Shown: positions 9,189 to 18,462, counted from the first letter of the stretch. The stretch is 64,000 nucleotides of DNA from Cellulosimicrobium cellulans (GCF_007679345.1 NZ_VEGH01000010.1:1-64000); one strand, 5' to 3'. The notes: a model not told the origin generated them from the letters alone. Numbers and translations: made by a program.

Positions 9189-9581
9189 TCAGCCCGCGAG
9201 TCCCTTCGGCACCGACAGCCCGACGAGCCGCAGCAGCCGGACCACCGTCTCCTCGACGAAGGTGTCCTCGGGCTCCACGCCCTCGACCGCCATGAGCCGC
9301 CGGACCTCGTTCGGCTGCACGTCGAGCGCGCCCACCGACTCGGCCCACGTGGCGAAGGCCTCTGCCTCCCCCTCGATGTCGACGGGCTCGCTCTCCGCCG
9401 GGTCGTCGTACAGGTCGCGCGGCTGGAACCCGAGGTAGAACCGGCCCAGACCCTCGGGCGCCGGCCGGTAGTCGATCACCGCGATGTCGCTGTCGAGGAC
9501 CTCGACCGCCAGGCTGGGGGTGGCGGCGAGGTCGCCGCCCCACGCGCCGCCGCCGTACTGGAACTTCTCGGACGTGCCCAA
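9189..9581 (-). CDS. Hypothetical soluble acidic protein
   Basis: 130 residues, strongly acidic, without signal or membrane segments. Recognisable pieces: SEKFQYGGGAWGGD at the N-terminus, then an alternating core LAVEVLDSDIAVIDYRPAPEG and a C-terminal helical part ending in LLRLVGLSVPKGLAG. No known family recognised. It stands alone, convergent with the HhH-GPD gene. Confidence 0.65.
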   Translation of the reverse strand: MGTSEKFQYGGGAWGGDLAATPSLAVEVLDSDIAVIDYRPAPEGLGRFYLGFQPRDLYDDPAESEPVDIEGEAEAFATWAESVGALDVQPNEVRRLMAVEGVEPEDTFVEETVVRLLRLVGLSVPKGLAG

Positions 9582-9742
9582 CCCGGGCCTCCCTCTCGTC
9601 GCGCCCCCGCCGTCGGTACCGCGCCCGCGGGCCCGGCCCCGCGATGGTAGCCGCGCTCGTGCGGGTGGCGGCGGACCCGGCGCACGGGTGACCCGGCGCG
9701 TCCGGGTCGTCGCCGGGGGCGCCGGGCTGGCACGATCGCCGC

Positions 9743-10123
9743 ATGATCGTGGTGACCAGCAACGAGATCCCCGGCTACCGCATCCAGGCGGTGCTCGGCG
9801 AGGTCATGGGCCTGACGGTGCGCTCGACGAACATCGGGGCCAACTTCACGGCGGGCTTCCGCTCGATCGGCGGCGGCGAGATCCCCGAGTACACCAAGAT
9901 CATGTACGAGTCCCGGCACGAGGTGATGCGCCGGATGACCGAGGAGGCCGCCCAGCGCGGGGCCAACGCGATCGTCGCGATGCGGTTCGACACCGACTCG
10001 ATCGGGCAGTTCAGCGAGGTGTGCGCCTACGGCACCGCCGTGATCGCGGAGCCGATCCCCGGCGGCGAGCCGGGCGCGACGGGTCAGTCCGCGCAGATCG
10101 CGGCGCAGCAGCCGGGGCGCTGA
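9743..10123 (+). CDS. YbjQ/UPF0145 family protein
   Basis: 126 residues; the first 107 match the YbjQ family of pentameric heavy-metal-binding-like domain proteins: MIVVTSNEIPGYRI, GEVMGLTVRSTNIGANFTAGFRS, and GANAIVAMRFDT. The C-terminal 20 residues are a low-complexity tail. Biochemical function is not established for the family. The ATG lacks a Shine-Dalgarno site but has CACGAT 6 nt upstream, again fitting a leaderless mRNA. Confidence 0.85.
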   Translation: MIVVTSNEIPGYRIQAVLGEVMGLTVRSTNIGANFTAGFRSIGGGEIPEYTKIMYESRHEVMRRMTEEAAQRGANAIVAMRFDTDSIGQFSEVCAYGTAVIAEPIPGGEPGATGQSAQIAAQQPGR

Positions 10124-10135
10124 CGGGACGGCGCC

Positions 10136-10207
10136 GCCGAGCGCGGTGGCAGGCGCCGAGCGCGGTGGCTCGAGCCGCCGCGCTCGGCTGGGACCACCGC
10201 GCTCGGC
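10136..10207. terminator. Direct-and-inverted repeat hairpin array after the YbjQ gene
   Basis: GCCGAGCGCGGTGGC occurs at 10136-10150 and 10155-10169; near-perfect inverted copies lie at 10174-10188 (one G-T pair) and 10194-10207. Two direct plus two inverted arms allow alternative stems between the convergent YbjQ and cofE genes. Probably a bidirectional terminator. Confidence 0.6.
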
Positions 10208-10248
10208 ACAGCGCGCGGGGTACCCGGCGCCGCTGCGCGCGTCGCGCG

Positions 10249-11079
10249 TCAGCGCGTCGCGCCGCCGGCCCCCGCCGCGTCCTTCCACCCGCGCGCGTAC
10301 GCCTCCGCGGTGCCCTCGGCGAACATGTCGTCCGGCCCCGTGCGCACGAGCACCCGCGCGCCCGGGCCGTCGTCGGGCGTCACCACGTGCGCCAGGCCGC
10401 GCACCACCGCGACGGGCCGCCCGGTCGCCTTGCCCTTGACCAGCTCGGCGGCGGCGGCGATCTCGTCGGCGACGGCCGCCATGCTGACCTGCAGCGGGCG
10501 GCCGTGGGTGTCGGTCGAGCCACGCAGGTCGTCCAGCACCTGCACCCCGGCCGCGCCGATCGCGATGTCGGTCTGCCCCTGACGCCAGGGACGCCCGGCG
10601 GTGTCGCTGATCAGGACCCCGATCGTCACCCCGAACCGCTCGTCCAGCGCCGCGCGCAGCGCCCGGGCCGTGGCGTCGGGGTCGACGGGCAGCAGCAGGA
10701 CCGTGCCCTCGTCGGTGTTGGACGCGTCGACCCCGGCGGCGGCCATGACCAGGCCGAGGCGGTTCTCGACGATCCGCGTGACCCCGCCCGGGTGCTCCCG
10801 GGTCGCGACGACGCGGACCGTCTCGGCGGTGATCGCCGCCTCGCGGTCCTCCGCCTGGACGACGCGGCCCTCGGCCTTGGACACGATCTTGCTCGTCACG
10901 ACGAGCACGTCGCCGTCCGCGAGCGCCGTCGCCGGCCGGGCCGACGCGTCCGCCGCGAGGGCGTCGCCGAGCAGGGCGGCCAGGTCGTCGCCGGGGCGCA
11001 CCTCGCCGATGCCGGGGACGCCCCAGGCGGTCAGCAGGTCGGCGGCGGCGGAGACCGGGCCGGCCTCGGCGTCGGTCAC
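10249..11079 (-). CDS. cofE: Coenzyme F420-0:L-glutamate ligase
   Basis: CofE, 276 residues. It adds glutamates to F420-0 using GTP. Marks: [70 protein letters not shown] and [27 protein letters not shown] at 11079 is chosen because it lies 2 nt after the fgd stop; an upstream GTG at 11130 would add 17 residues inside fgd. The protein lacks the C-terminal FMN/nitroreductase domain that mycobacterial FbiB carries, so any dehydro-F420 reduction must be done by another protein. Translationally linked to fgd. Confidence 0.9.
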   Translation of the reverse strand: MTDAEAGPVSAAADLLTAWGVPGIGEVRPGDDLAALLGDALAADASARPATALADGDVLVVTSKIVSKAEGRVVQAEDREAAITAETVRVVATREHPGGVTRIVENRLGLVMAAAGVDASNTDEGTVLLLPVDPDATARALRAALDERFGVTIGVLISDTAGRPWRQGQTDIAIGAAGVQVLDDLRGSTDTHGRPLQVSMAAVADEIAAAAELVKGKATGRPVAVVRGLAHVVTPDDGPGARVLVRTGPDDMFAEGTAEAYARGWKDAAGAGGATR

Positions 11080-11081
11080 CG

Positions 11082-12101
11082 TCAGCGCACCAGCTTCGGC
11101 AGCACGTCCCGGCCGAACACGTCGATCCACTCGCGCTGGTTCCGGCCGACGTTGTGCAGGTAGACCCGGTCGAAGCCGAGGTCGACGTACTTCTGGATCT
11201 CGGCGCGGTGCACGTCGGGGTCGGCCGAGATGACCATGCGGCCCTCGAAGTCCTCGGGGCGCACGAGCTTGGCCATCTGCGCGAAGTCGAACGGCGACCG
11301 GATGTCACCCTTGGGGAACTTCATTCCGCCGTTGGGCCACTCGACCATGGCGTTCTCGAGCGCCTGCTCGTCGGTGTCCGCCCAGGACAGGTGCAGCTGG
11401 AGCACCTTCGGCAGGTCGTCCGGGTTGCGGCCGGACTCGCGCACGCCCTCGTCGAACTTGCCGAACAGGCCGCTGATCTTCTCCAGGGGGGCGCCGACGG
11501 TGATGAGTCCGTCGGCGTGCTTCCCGGCCCGCTTCGCGGTGACGGGGCCGGCCGTGGCGACCAGGATCTCCGGGGCGACCTCCGGCATGGTCCACAGCCG
11601 GGTCGACTCGAGCTTGTAGAACTGGCCGGCGTGCTTGACGTCCTTGCCCGCGAGCGACGCCGAGAACAGCTTCTTGATGATGTCGATCGCCTCGAACATG
11701 CGGTTGATCCGCTCGGGCGCCTCGGGCCAGTACTGCGCGGTGATGTGCTCGTTCAGCGCCTCGCCGGAGCCGAGCCCCAGCCAGTGCCGCCCGGGGTACA
11801 TCGCGGCGAGCGTCGCCGACGCCTGCGCGACCATCGCCGGGTGCCAGCGGAAGGTCGGCGCGGTCACGCCCGGGCCCATGTCGCCGGTGGTCCGCTCGCC
11901 GAGGGCGGCCAGCACGTTCCACACGAACGCCGACTGCCCCTGCTGCGGGACCCACGGCTGGTAGTGGTCGGCCGCCATCGTGCCGAGGAACCCCTGGGAC
12001 TCCGCGTAGGCGGACAGCTCGACCGCCTCGGTCGGATGGAACTGCTCCAGCATCGCCGCGTACCCGACCTGCAGGCCCTCGGCCACCACACCCTGTGCCA
12101 C
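11082..12101 (-). CDS. fgd: F420-dependent glucose-6-phosphate dehydrogenase family protein
   Basis: Luciferase-like (LLM) TIM-barrel enzyme, 339 residues, close to Fgd1 (about 336). It would reduce F420 with glucose-6-phosphate. ADHYQPW gives His46 and Trp50, and [11 protein letters not shown] gives Glu114, aligning with catalytic His40, Trp44 and Glu109 of Mycobacterium Fgd1. [17 protein letters not shown] and [19 protein letters not shown] are family regions. GTG at 12101 follows GGGAGAG. First gene of an operon with cofE. A related F420 alcohol dehydrogenase specificity cannot be excluded from sequence alone. Confidence 0.88.
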   Translation of the reverse strand: MAQGVVAEGLQVGYAAMLEQFHPTEAVELSAYAESQGFLGTMAADHYQPWVPQQGQSAFVWNVLAALGERTTGDMGPGVTAPTFRWHPAMVAQASATLAAMYPGRHWLGLGSGEALNEHITAQYWPEAPERINRMFEAIDIIKKLFSASLAGKDVKHAGQFYKLESTRLWTMPEVAPEILVATAGPVTAKRAGKHADGLITVGAPLEKISGLFGKFDEGVRESGRNPDDLPKVLQLHLSWADTDEQALENAMVEWPNGGMKFPKGDIRSPFDFAQMAKLVRPEDFEGRMVISADPDVHRAEIQKYVDLGFDRVYLHNVGRNQREWIDVFGRDVLPKLVR

Positions 12102-12203
12102 GAACGCTCTCCCTCGTGCCCGGGCCGCGCGGACGCGCGCCCCACCGTCGAGCCTAACGAGCGGGTGTTACCGGGACATTCCGTCCGGGCGACGCGCGGC
12201 CCC

Positions 12204-12233
12204 TTGACCCGCGCCGCCGAGCGCTGCGACGCT
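12204..12233 (+). promoter_or_regulatory. Possible promoter of the nucleoside hydrolase gene
   Basis: TTGACC at 12204-12209 and GACGCT at 12228-12233 with an 18-nt spacer, 26 nt before the ATG. The -35 is good, the -10 is weak. Confidence 0.35.
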
Positions 12234-12258
12234 CCCCCGGCCGACGTGAGGAGCACCG

Positions 12259-13203
12259 ATGCCCCGCCCGATCATCCTCGACTGCGACCCCGGCCACGAC
12301 GACGCGGTGGCCCTGCTGCTGGCGCACGGCAGCCCGGACGTCGAGCTGCTGGCCGTCACCACCGTCGCCGGCAACCAGGACCTCGACAAGGTCACCCGCA
12401 ACGCGCTCGCCGTCGCCCGGGTCGCCGGGCTCGCGGGCGTCCCGGTCGCCGCGGGCGCCGACCGCCCGATCGTCCGGGCCCGGGACCACGCCCCGAGCAT
12501 CCACGGCGAGTCGGGCCTCGACGGTCCGGTGCTGCCCGAGCCCGCGCAGGCGCTCGACCCGCGGCACGCGGTGGACCTGATCGTCGAGACGGTGATGAGC
12601 CGGGAGCCGGGCACGGTGACGCTCGTGCCGACCGGGCCGCTCACCAACATCGCGCTGGCCGTGCTGCGGGAGCCCCGCATCGTCGACCGGGTGCGGCAGG
12701 TCGTGCTCATGGGTGGCGCCTACCGGACGGGGAACTGGTCGCCGGTGGCCGAGTTCAACATCCGGGAGGACCCCGAGGCCGCGCGGGTCGTGCTGCGCGC
12801 CGGGTGGGACGTCGTCGTCGTCGGGCTCGACCTGACGCACCAGGCGCTCGCCACCCCGGACGTCGTGCGCCGGATCGCCGACGTCGGCACCGCGCCCGCC
12901 CGGTTCGTCGAGGAGCTGCTCGCGTTCTTCACCGCGTCGTACCGGGACACGATGGGGTTCGACGCCCCGCCGGTGCACGACCCGTGCGCGGTCGCCTACG
13001 TCATCGACCCGTCGGTCATGACGGTGCGGCGGGCGCCGGTCGACGTGGAGCTCGCCGGCGAGCTCACGACGGGGATGACGGTGGTCGACCTGCGCGGTCC
13101 CGCGCCCGAGGGCTGCCCGACGGCGATCGCGCTGGAGCTGGACCGCGAGCGGTTCTGGGACCTGGTGGTCGACGCGCTGGAGCGCATCGGCGAGCCGGGC
13201 TAG
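12259..13203 (+). CDS. Nucleoside hydrolase (inosine-uridine preferring type)
   Basis: 314 residues of the calcium-dependent nucleoside N-ribohydrolase family. The N-terminus IILDCDPGHDDAVALLLAHG holds the DxDxxxDD calcium site; VLMGGAYRTGN, AEFNIREDPEAARVV and a C-terminal VHDPCAVAYV complete the site (final Asp after His). It splits ribonucleosides into base and ribose for salvage. GAGGAG at 12247 precedes the ATG. Substrate preference (purine or pyrimidine) cannot be told from sequence. Single gene with its own promoter. Confidence 0.92.
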   Translation: MPRPIILDCDPGHDDAVALLLAHGSPDVELLAVTTVAGNQDLDKVTRNALAVARVAGLAGVPVAAGADRPIVRARDHAPSIHGESGLDGPVLPEPAQALDPRHAVDLIVETVMSREPGTVTLVPTGPLTNIALAVLREPRIVDRVRQVVLMGGAYRTGNWSPVAEFNIREDPEAARVVLRAGWDVVVVGLDLTHQALATPDVVRRIADVGTAPARFVEELLAFFTASYRDTMGFDAPPVHDPCAVAYVIDPSVMTVRRAPVDVELAGELTTGMTVVDLRGPAPEGCPTAIALELDRERFWDLVVDALERIGEPG

Positions 13204-13213
13204 TCCGCCGGGC

Positions 13214-13591
13214 TCACGCGCCGCGGAACAGGTGCGCCAGGTGGCCCCGTGCGTGCAGCCGCGCGGCGACGGCCTCGCTCACCTCCGCGAACACGTTCTC
13301 CGACCGCTGGACACCCCACACGCCGCCCATGGCGCCGGCGCCCGAGTCCCGGCCGAACCGCGCCACGGGGGTGCCCTGGTGGTCGAAGAACCGGACGTCG
13401 TAGACGAGCCGCTGGTTCTTCCGGCCCGCGAGCACGCCGAGCATCGCGGTGGCGGCCACGCTGCCCCGGGCGACCTCCCACGAGCCGTCCGGCCGCGGCG
13501 TCACCGTGAAGCCGTGCTCGACGAGCGCCTCGGCGAGCGCGGCGCGGGCGGCGTCCGGGTGGCCGGACAGGAAGTAGTCGGCGCTGGCCAC
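13214..13591 (-). CDS. Hypothetical protein with a two-layer sandwich look
   Basis: 125 residues, no signal or membrane segment. The N-terminal part ADYFLSGHPDAARAALAEAL followed by FTVTPRPDGSWEVARGS and a strand-rich middle (QRLVYDVRFFDHQGTPVARF) suggests an alpha-beta fold; the end is helical (ENVFAEVSEAVAARLHAR). No family recognised. GTG at 13591 with GAGAGGA ahead. Convergent with the nucleoside hydrolase, 10 nt apart. Confidence 0.65.
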   Translation of the reverse strand: MASADYFLSGHPDAARAALAEALVEHGFTVTPRPDGSWEVARGSVAATAMLGVLAGRKNQRLVYDVRFFDHQGTPVARFGRDSGAGAMGGVWGVQRSENVFAEVSEAVAARLHARGHLAHLFRGA

Positions 13592-13679
13592 GGGGGTCCT
13601 CTCGTCGTCATCCGGCCCGTGCGGTGCCGCCGGGCCGGGCGTGACCGTAGCGCAGCCCCGCCGTCGGCGCCCCGGCGGC

Positions 13680-14528
13680 TCAGCGCGGCGCCTGGCCCAG
13701 GATCGCCGAGGTCAGCGCCTCGATCGGCTCGCGCGGCGACTGCGGGTTGGCGACGAGCGTGATGTCGACGTCCCCCAGGTCCGGCAGCCCGAGCGCGGCG
13801 GCCGGCAGCTGCACCAGGTCCTCGGGCAGCAGGCTCTGCGGCAGCACCGCGATCCCCAGGCCCGCCCGCAGCGCCGCGAGCACGCCGTTCACCTCGATCA
13901 CCTTGCAGGTGGTGCGCCACGGCCGCCCCGCCTCCGTGAGCGCCCGCACCGCGGCCTGCCGGGTGAGCGACGCGCCCTGGTAGGTGATGAGCGGGACCGG
14001 CGCCTCGGCGTCCACCGCGGTGCCGGGGACCGCCACCCAGACGAGCCGGTCGCGGCGGACCAGCTGCCCCTCCGCCTGGCCGGTCGCCTCCTTGATGTAG
14101 ACCAGGTCGAGCTGCCCCGCCCGCAGGCGCCGGTGCAGCGCGCCGCTCTGCGCGACCGTCAGCTCCAGGTTGATCCGCGGGTGCAGCCGGCGGAAGTCGC
14201 GCAGCACCCGCGGCAGCTGCGCGAGCGCCAGGTCGTCGGCCGCGCCGAACCGCAGGCGCCCGTGCATCGCCGAGCCGGTGAAGTACCGGGTCGCCTCGTC
14301 GTGCGCGGCGAGGATCGTCCGGGCGAACGTCGCCATCGCCTGCCCGTCGTCGGTGAGCGCCACGCCGCGGGTGTCGCGATCGAGCAGCCGGCGCCCGGCC
14401 GCGTCCTCGAGCTTGCGCACGTGCTGGCTGACCGTGGGCTGCGAGAGGGAGAGCCGGGCCGCCGCGCGCGTGAAGTTCAACGTCTCGGAAACGGCGAGGA
14501 AAGTGCGCAGCTGGTCGGGGTCAAACAC
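13680..14528 (-). CDS. LysR-type transcriptional regulator
   Basis: 282 residues. N-terminal winged helix: LRTFLAVSETLNFTRAAARL and SQPTVSQHVRKLEDAAGRRL, then a periplasmic-binding-like effector domain. GTG at 14528 is chosen: GGAGGA lies 6 nt upstream and the protein then begins FDPDQLRTF as usual; longer starts add a basic, unrelated tail. It is divergent from an MFS exporter 190 nt away and probably controls it and itself. Effector unknown. Confidence 0.9.
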   Translation of the reverse strand: MFDPDQLRTFLAVSETLNFTRAAARLSLSQPTVSQHVRKLEDAAGRRLLDRDTRGVALTDDGQAMATFARTILAAHDEATRYFTGSAMHGRLRFGAADDLALAQLPRVLRDFRRLHPRINLELTVAQSGALHRRLRAGQLDLVYIKEATGQAEGQLVRRDRLVWVAVPGTAVDAEAPVPLITYQGASLTRQAAVRALTEAGRPWRTTCKVIEVNGVLAALRAGLGIAVLPQSLLPEDLVQLPAAALGLPDLGDVDITLVANPQSPREPIEALTSAILGQAPR

Positions 14529-14596
14529 GGCGATCCTCCGGCTCGGACGGCGGGCCGCTGACCTGCGGCACCACCACACGATCATTACAGAACATC

Positions 14597-14607
14597 ATCA
14601 CAGTGAT
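14597..14607. promoter_or_regulatory. Candidate operator between lysR and the MFS exporter gene
   Basis: ATCACAGTGAT is a palindrome about a central A/T, within an unusually A+T-rich stretch (about 14575-14630) for this genome. Its place between divergent genes fits a LysR-type regulatory site. Confidence 0.4.
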
Positions 14608-14717
14608 TGCCGCCATCACCTCAAGAAATCGCGTCGGGCGCCGTAGCCTAGAGGGACACGACTCGTCCGGACCCGTTCCGCACCCACACCACACGCATCG
14701 CTCAGCAAGGAACACCT

Positions 14718-16181
14718 GTGCCCTCGGCTCGCCGCCACGCCCCGTCCCCGACCCGCACGAACCGCCCCGCCACCGCCACGAGCCGCCTGCGCCGCACGCT
14801 GCACGGCCCCCGCCTCGCGCTGCACCGGCGCCCGGCGCCGGTGACCGACACCCCCGCCGACGCCGCTGCCGCGTCGCAGGCCGCCCCGGCGCCCGCCGCG
14901 CCGAAGCCGCGGAACGCGACGCTCGCCGCGCTCGGCGTGCGGAACTTCCGGCTCTACGTCTTCTCCCAGGTGCTGACGAACACGAGCGGCTGGGCCGCCC
15001 GCGTCGCCCAGGACTGGCTCGTGCTCAGCCTCACCGGCTCCGCCGCCCTCGTGGGCCTCACGGTCACGCTGCAGTTCGTCCCGATGCTGCTGCTCGGCCT
15101 GGTCGGCGGCGTCGTCGCCGACCGGTTCCCGCGCCGGCGCGTCCTCATGGTCACCCAGTCGATCTTCGGGCTCTCGACCCTGACGATCGGCGTGCTCGCC
15201 ATCAGCGGGCACGTCCAGGCCTGGCACGTGCTGGTCGCGGCGTTCGTCAGCGGTCTCGCGACCGTGTTCGACAACCCCGCGAGGCAGGCGTTCGTGCACG
15301 AGGTCGCCGGGCCGGAGCACCTCCGCCAGGCGATCAGCGTGAACTCCGCGGTGTTCCAGCTCGGCGGCCTGGTCGGCCCCGCGGTCGCCGGCGGCCTGAT
15401 CAGCGCGGTCGGCGAGGGCTGGACGTTCCTGCTGAACGCGGTGGCCTGCCTCGCGGCGGTCGCGCTGCTGGCGGTCATGCGGGCCGCCGAGCTCACCGCG
15501 ACGCCGGTGGTGGCCCGCGCCAAGGGGCAGCTCCGCGAGGGCCTGGCGTACGTGCGGCGCAGCCCCCGGATCCTGTGGTCCGTGGTGCTCGTCGGGTTCG
15601 TCGCCGTCACCGGCGTCAACATGGCGACCGTCCTCGCCGCCTACACCGACCAGGTGTTCCGCACCGACGCCGGCGGCTACGCGCTGCTCACCTCGATGCT
15701 CGCGGTCGGCGCGCTCACCGGCGCGCTGCTGTCCACCCGCCGCCGCGGCAGCCGGATCACGCACCTGGTGCTGCTCGCCGGGGCGATCGGCCTGCTCCAG
15801 CTGCTCGCCGCCGCCGCGCCGTCCCGCCCGGTGTTCATCACGGTGCTGATCGCGATGGGCGTCGTCACGCTGCTCTACCTCACCGGGTCGAACACGCTCG
15901 TGCAGACGACCGTCGCCCCGCACGTCCGCGGCCGGGTGATGGCGCTCTACGTGCTGGTGCTGCTCGGCGCGCAGGCGGTGTCCGGGACGCTGATCGGCTG
16001 GGTGTGCGAGCACCTCGGCGCGCGGGCCGGCATGGTCGCGTGCGGCGTCGGCCCGCTGCTCGGCGCCGTCGTGGTCGGCCTGGCGCTCGCCCGCCGCAGC
16101 GACGGCGGCACCCGGGCGACGTTCCACCGCTTCACCCACCGCTCCCCCGCGGACGCGGCCGCGGAGCCCGTCGCCGCCTGA
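14718..16181 (+). CDS. MFS exporter (EntS-like, 12 segments)
   Basis: 487 residues with a basic, Pro/Ala-rich cytoplasmic N-terminal tail of about 70 residues and then about 11-12 hydrophobic segments. Family marks: GVRNFRLYVFSQVLTNTSGW, the motif A loop VVADRFPRRRVLM, and FDNPARQAFVHEVAGPEHL. This arrangement fits the MFS_3/EntS branch used for siderophore, peptide or drug efflux. GTG at 14718 with AAGGAA ahead; weak -10 TAGCCT at 14644. Substrate unknown; the neighbouring LysR gene probably controls it. Confidence 0.85.
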   Translation: MPSARRHAPSPTRTNRPATATSRLRRTLHGPRLALHRRPAPVTDTPADAAAASQAAPAPAAPKPRNATLAALGVRNFRLYVFSQVLTNTSGWAARVAQDWLVLSLTGSAALVGLTVTLQFVPMLLLGLVGGVVADRFPRRRVLMVTQSIFGLSTLTIGVLAISGHVQAWHVLVAAFVSGLATVFDNPARQAFVHEVAGPEHLRQAISVNSAVFQLGGLVGPAVAGGLISAVGEGWTFLLNAVACLAAVALLAVMRAAELTATPVVARAKGQLREGLAYVRRSPRILWSVVLVGFVAVTGVNMATVLAAYTDQVFRTDAGGYALLTSMLAVGALTGALLSTRRRGSRITHLVLLAGAIGLLQLLAAAAPSRPVFITVLIAMGVVTLLYLTGSNTLVQTTVAPHVRGRVMALYVLVLLGAQAVSGTLIGWVCEHLGARAGMVACGVGPLLGAVVVGLALARRSDGGTRATFHRFTHRSPADAAAEPVAA

Positions 16182-16229
16182 CGCCTCGCAGCCGGCGAAC
16201 TCGCGCCCCCGCCGCGGAAGGATGGGGGC

Positions 16230-17012
16230 GTGTCCTCCATCCGCGTGCGCCGCGCCGGCGTCGTCACCGCTTCGGCGCTGCTCCCGCTGCTCGCCCTGCG
16301 CGAGCGCGAGCGGCTCGACCGCGCCACGCCCGGTGATCGCGACGCCGTCGCGTCGGTGCTGCTGCTCGCGCGCCTCGCCGTCGCGGAGGCGTGCGGGGTG
16401 GAGCCGGACGCCGTGCGGGTGCGGCGGCGCTGCCCCCGCTGCGGGTCGGCGGCGCACGGCGTCCCGATCGCGGATCGCGTGGACGGGGGGCCGGTGCCGC
16501 ACCTGTCGCTGAGCCGCGGGCGCGACGTGGTGGTCGTGGCGCTGACCGACGTCGGGCCCGTCGGGGTCGACCTCGAACCGACGAGCGCGGGCGTCGCACG
16601 CGCGCGCCCGGGCCCGGAGCACCCGCGACCCCACGTCGAACCCGCCACGCCGGGCGCCGGGTGGGCTCGCACCGGTGAGGATCTCGCGCGCGTCGTGCTC
16701 GCGCCCGGGGAGCCGCCCGCGGCCGGGCCGCACGGGCTGCTGCGCACGTGGGCGCGCACCGAGGCGGTGCTCAAGGCCGCGGGGACGGGGCTCGCGGTCG
16801 ACCCGCGGTCGCTGCGGGTGTCCGACGCGGCCGGGCGGCCGGAGGTGCGGGTCGTGGACCCGGCCGCCGTCGCGGGCCTCGCGCCCGCGCCCGGCACCCG
16901 CTGGTGGCTCACGGACCTCGACGTCGGTGCCGACCACGTCGCCGCGCTCGCCGCGCTGCTGCCGCCGAGCGCGCCCCCGGCGGTCGACGACCGCACCCTC
17001 CCCCTCCCCTGA
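16230..17012 (+). CDS. Sfp-type 4'-phosphopantetheinyl transferase
   Basis: 260 residues with the two Sfp-superfamily motifs: GPVGVDLEP (magnesium-binding Asp and Glu) and LRTWARTEAVLKAAG (WxxxEAxxK). The preceding CPRCGSAAHG and VPHLSLSRGRDVVVVAL regions are typical. It transfers phosphopantetheine from CoA to the Ser of carrier domains. The 1300-residue synthetase encoded about 1.5 kb away contains such a carrier domain and is the obvious partner. GTG at 16230; no strong Shine-Dalgarno site. It faces the synthetase operon convergently. Confidence 0.88.
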   Translation: MSSIRVRRAGVVTASALLPLLALRERERLDRATPGDRDAVASVLLLARLAVAEACGVEPDAVRVRRRCPRCGSAAHGVPIADRVDGGPVPHLSLSRGRDVVVVALTDVGPVGVDLEPTSAGVARARPGPEHPRPHVEPATPGAGWARTGEDLARVVLAPGEPPAAGPHGLLRTWARTEAVLKAAGTGLAVDPRSLRVSDAAGRPEVRVVDPAAVAGLAPAPGTRWWLTDLDVGADHVAALAALLPPSAPPAVDDRTLPLP

Positions 17013-17022
17013 CGGGCGCCCG

Positions 17023-17098
17023 CCGCCGAGGTCGAGCGTCTCCGCCGAGGTCGAGCGGTTCAGCGGGCGCGCCGCGGGCGAACGCTCGACCTCGGCGG
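17023..17098. terminator. Direct-plus-inverted repeat hairpin between convergent genes
   Basis: CCGCCGAGGTCGAGCG occurs at 17023-17038 and 17043-17058, and its exact inverse at 17083-17098; the second copy extends the pairing by TTC/GAA. Either direct copy can pair with the single inverse copy. It probably ends both the transferase and M1 peptidase transcripts. Confidence 0.65.
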
Positions 17099-17109
17099 CC
17101 GGGGGCGCG

Positions 17110-18462
17110 TCAGCGCCGGCGCGGGAGCGGCGGGAGCGGTGCCGCGGCGACCCACGCCGCCAGCACCGGGCCCGCGTCCGTCCCCGCCACGTCCGCGATG
17201 CACGCCGCGAGCGCCGCGGTCGTCACCGTGCCGTGCCGGTGGCGCGCCGTCCACGCGCGGAGCACGTCGAAGAACGCCGCGTCGCCCAGGTCGGTCCGCA
17301 GCGCGTGCAGGGTGAGGGCACCGCGCTTGTAGAGCCGGTCGTCGAACATGAGGTCGGGGCCGGGGTCGCCGATGACCAGGTCCTGCGGCAGGCCCGCGAG
17401 CCGCTGGTGCACGGTCCGGGCCTGCGCGTCCGCGGACCGCCCGCCGGCGTGCTCCTCCCAGAGCCACTCCGCGTAGGCGGCGAACCCCTCGTGCAACCAG
17501 ATGTCCCGCCAGGTCGCCGCGGTGAGGCTGTTGCCGAACCACTGGTGCGCGAGCTCGTGGGCGACCAGGCGCTCGGTGCCGCGGTGGCCGTCGACATGGT
17601 TGGCGCCGAACACGGAGAGGCCGTGCGCCTCGAGCGGGATCTCCAGCGGGTCGTCGGTGACCACCACGTCGTACCGGTCGAACGGGTAGGGCCCGAACCG
17701 GTCGACGAACAGCTCCATCATCGCGGGCTGGCGCGCGAAGTCGTGGGAGCGCGCGGCCCGCAGCCGCGCCGGGGCGACGACGTCCTGCGGCACCGGCCCG
17801 GTCGCCAGGGCCGCCCGCTCGTACCGGCCGACCTGCACGGTCGCCAGGTAGGGCGCGGTGGGCTCGCGCTGCTCGAACTCCCAGCGCACCCGGCTGGACC
17901 GCTGGCGGCGGGAGACGAGCGCGCCGTTGCACACCACCTCGTAGCCGACCTCGGTGGTGACGGCGATCCGGAACGCGGCCTTGGCGCAGGGCCGGTCGTC
18001 GCACGGGAACCAGGACGGGGCACCGTCGGGCTGCCCGGCCACGATGACGCCGTCGGTCAGCTCCTCCCAGCCCACCTCGCCCCACGGTCCGCGGCGCGGG
18101 CCGGGGCTGCCGCCGTAGTGCACCTCGACGGTGATCGGTGCACCCGCCGCGACCGGCCGGGCCAGCCGCACCTCGAGCCGCCCGTCGCGCACCGCGAACC
18201 GGGCGGGCCGCCGGCCGTCCACCAGCACCCTCGACACCTGCAGGCCGACCAGGTCGAGCGACAGCCGGTCCAGGTCGGCCGCGGCGGTCGCGTGCACGAC
18301 GGCGCGCGCGTCGAGCCGGTTGGTCGCGACCCGGTAGTCCAGGTCGAGGTCGTACCGCGCGACGCGCAGCCCACCCGGGCCGCGGTCCGGCAGGTACGGG
18401 TCGACGCCGGCCGCGACCTCTGCGGGCCCCGTCGACGCCGGTGCGCCCGGGCCGCCCGTCAC
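17110..18462 (-). CDS. M1-family zinc metallopeptidase (candidate poly-amino-acid hydrolase)
   Basis: 450 residues, a short M1 aminopeptidase holding only the N-terminal beta domain and the catalytic domain. HELAHQWFGNSL gives the HEXXH zinc site; the third ligand is the Glu in WLHEGFAAY. No signal peptide is seen, so it is probably cytoplasmic. Its GTG overlaps the stop of the upstream peptide synthetase (GTGA at 18459-18462), so the two are co-translated. M1-type enzymes that degrade epsilon-poly-lysine are known from Streptomyces, which makes self-protection or product trimming a reasonable inference. A general aminopeptidase role is the alternative. Confidence 0.88.
   Translation of the reverse strand: MTGGPGAPASTGPAEVAAGVDPYLPDRGPGGLRVARYDLDLDYRVATNRLDARAVVHATAAADLDRLSLDLVGLQVSRVLVDGRRPARFAVRDGRLEVRLARPVAAGAPITVEVHYGGSPGPRRGPWGEVGWEELTDGVIVAGQPDGAPSWFPCDDRPCAKAAFRIAVTTEVGYEVVCNGALVSRRQRSSRVRWEFEQREPTAPYLATVQVGRYERAALATGPVPQDVVAPARLRAARSHDFARQPAMMELFVDRFGPYPFDRYDVVVTDDPLEIPLEAHGLSVFGANHVDGHRGTERLVAHELAHQWFGNSLTAATWRDIWLHEGFAAYAEWLWEEHAGGRSADAQARTVHQRLAGLPQDLVIGDPGPDLMFDDRLYKRGALTLHALRTDLGDAAFFDVLRAWTARHRHGTVTTAALAACIADVAGTDAGPVLAAWVAAAPLPPLPRRR

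Noticed and set aside
10141..10210. CRISPR-like repeat array
   Set aside because: Only two direct copies with inverted partners and no spacers of even length; this is a hairpin array.
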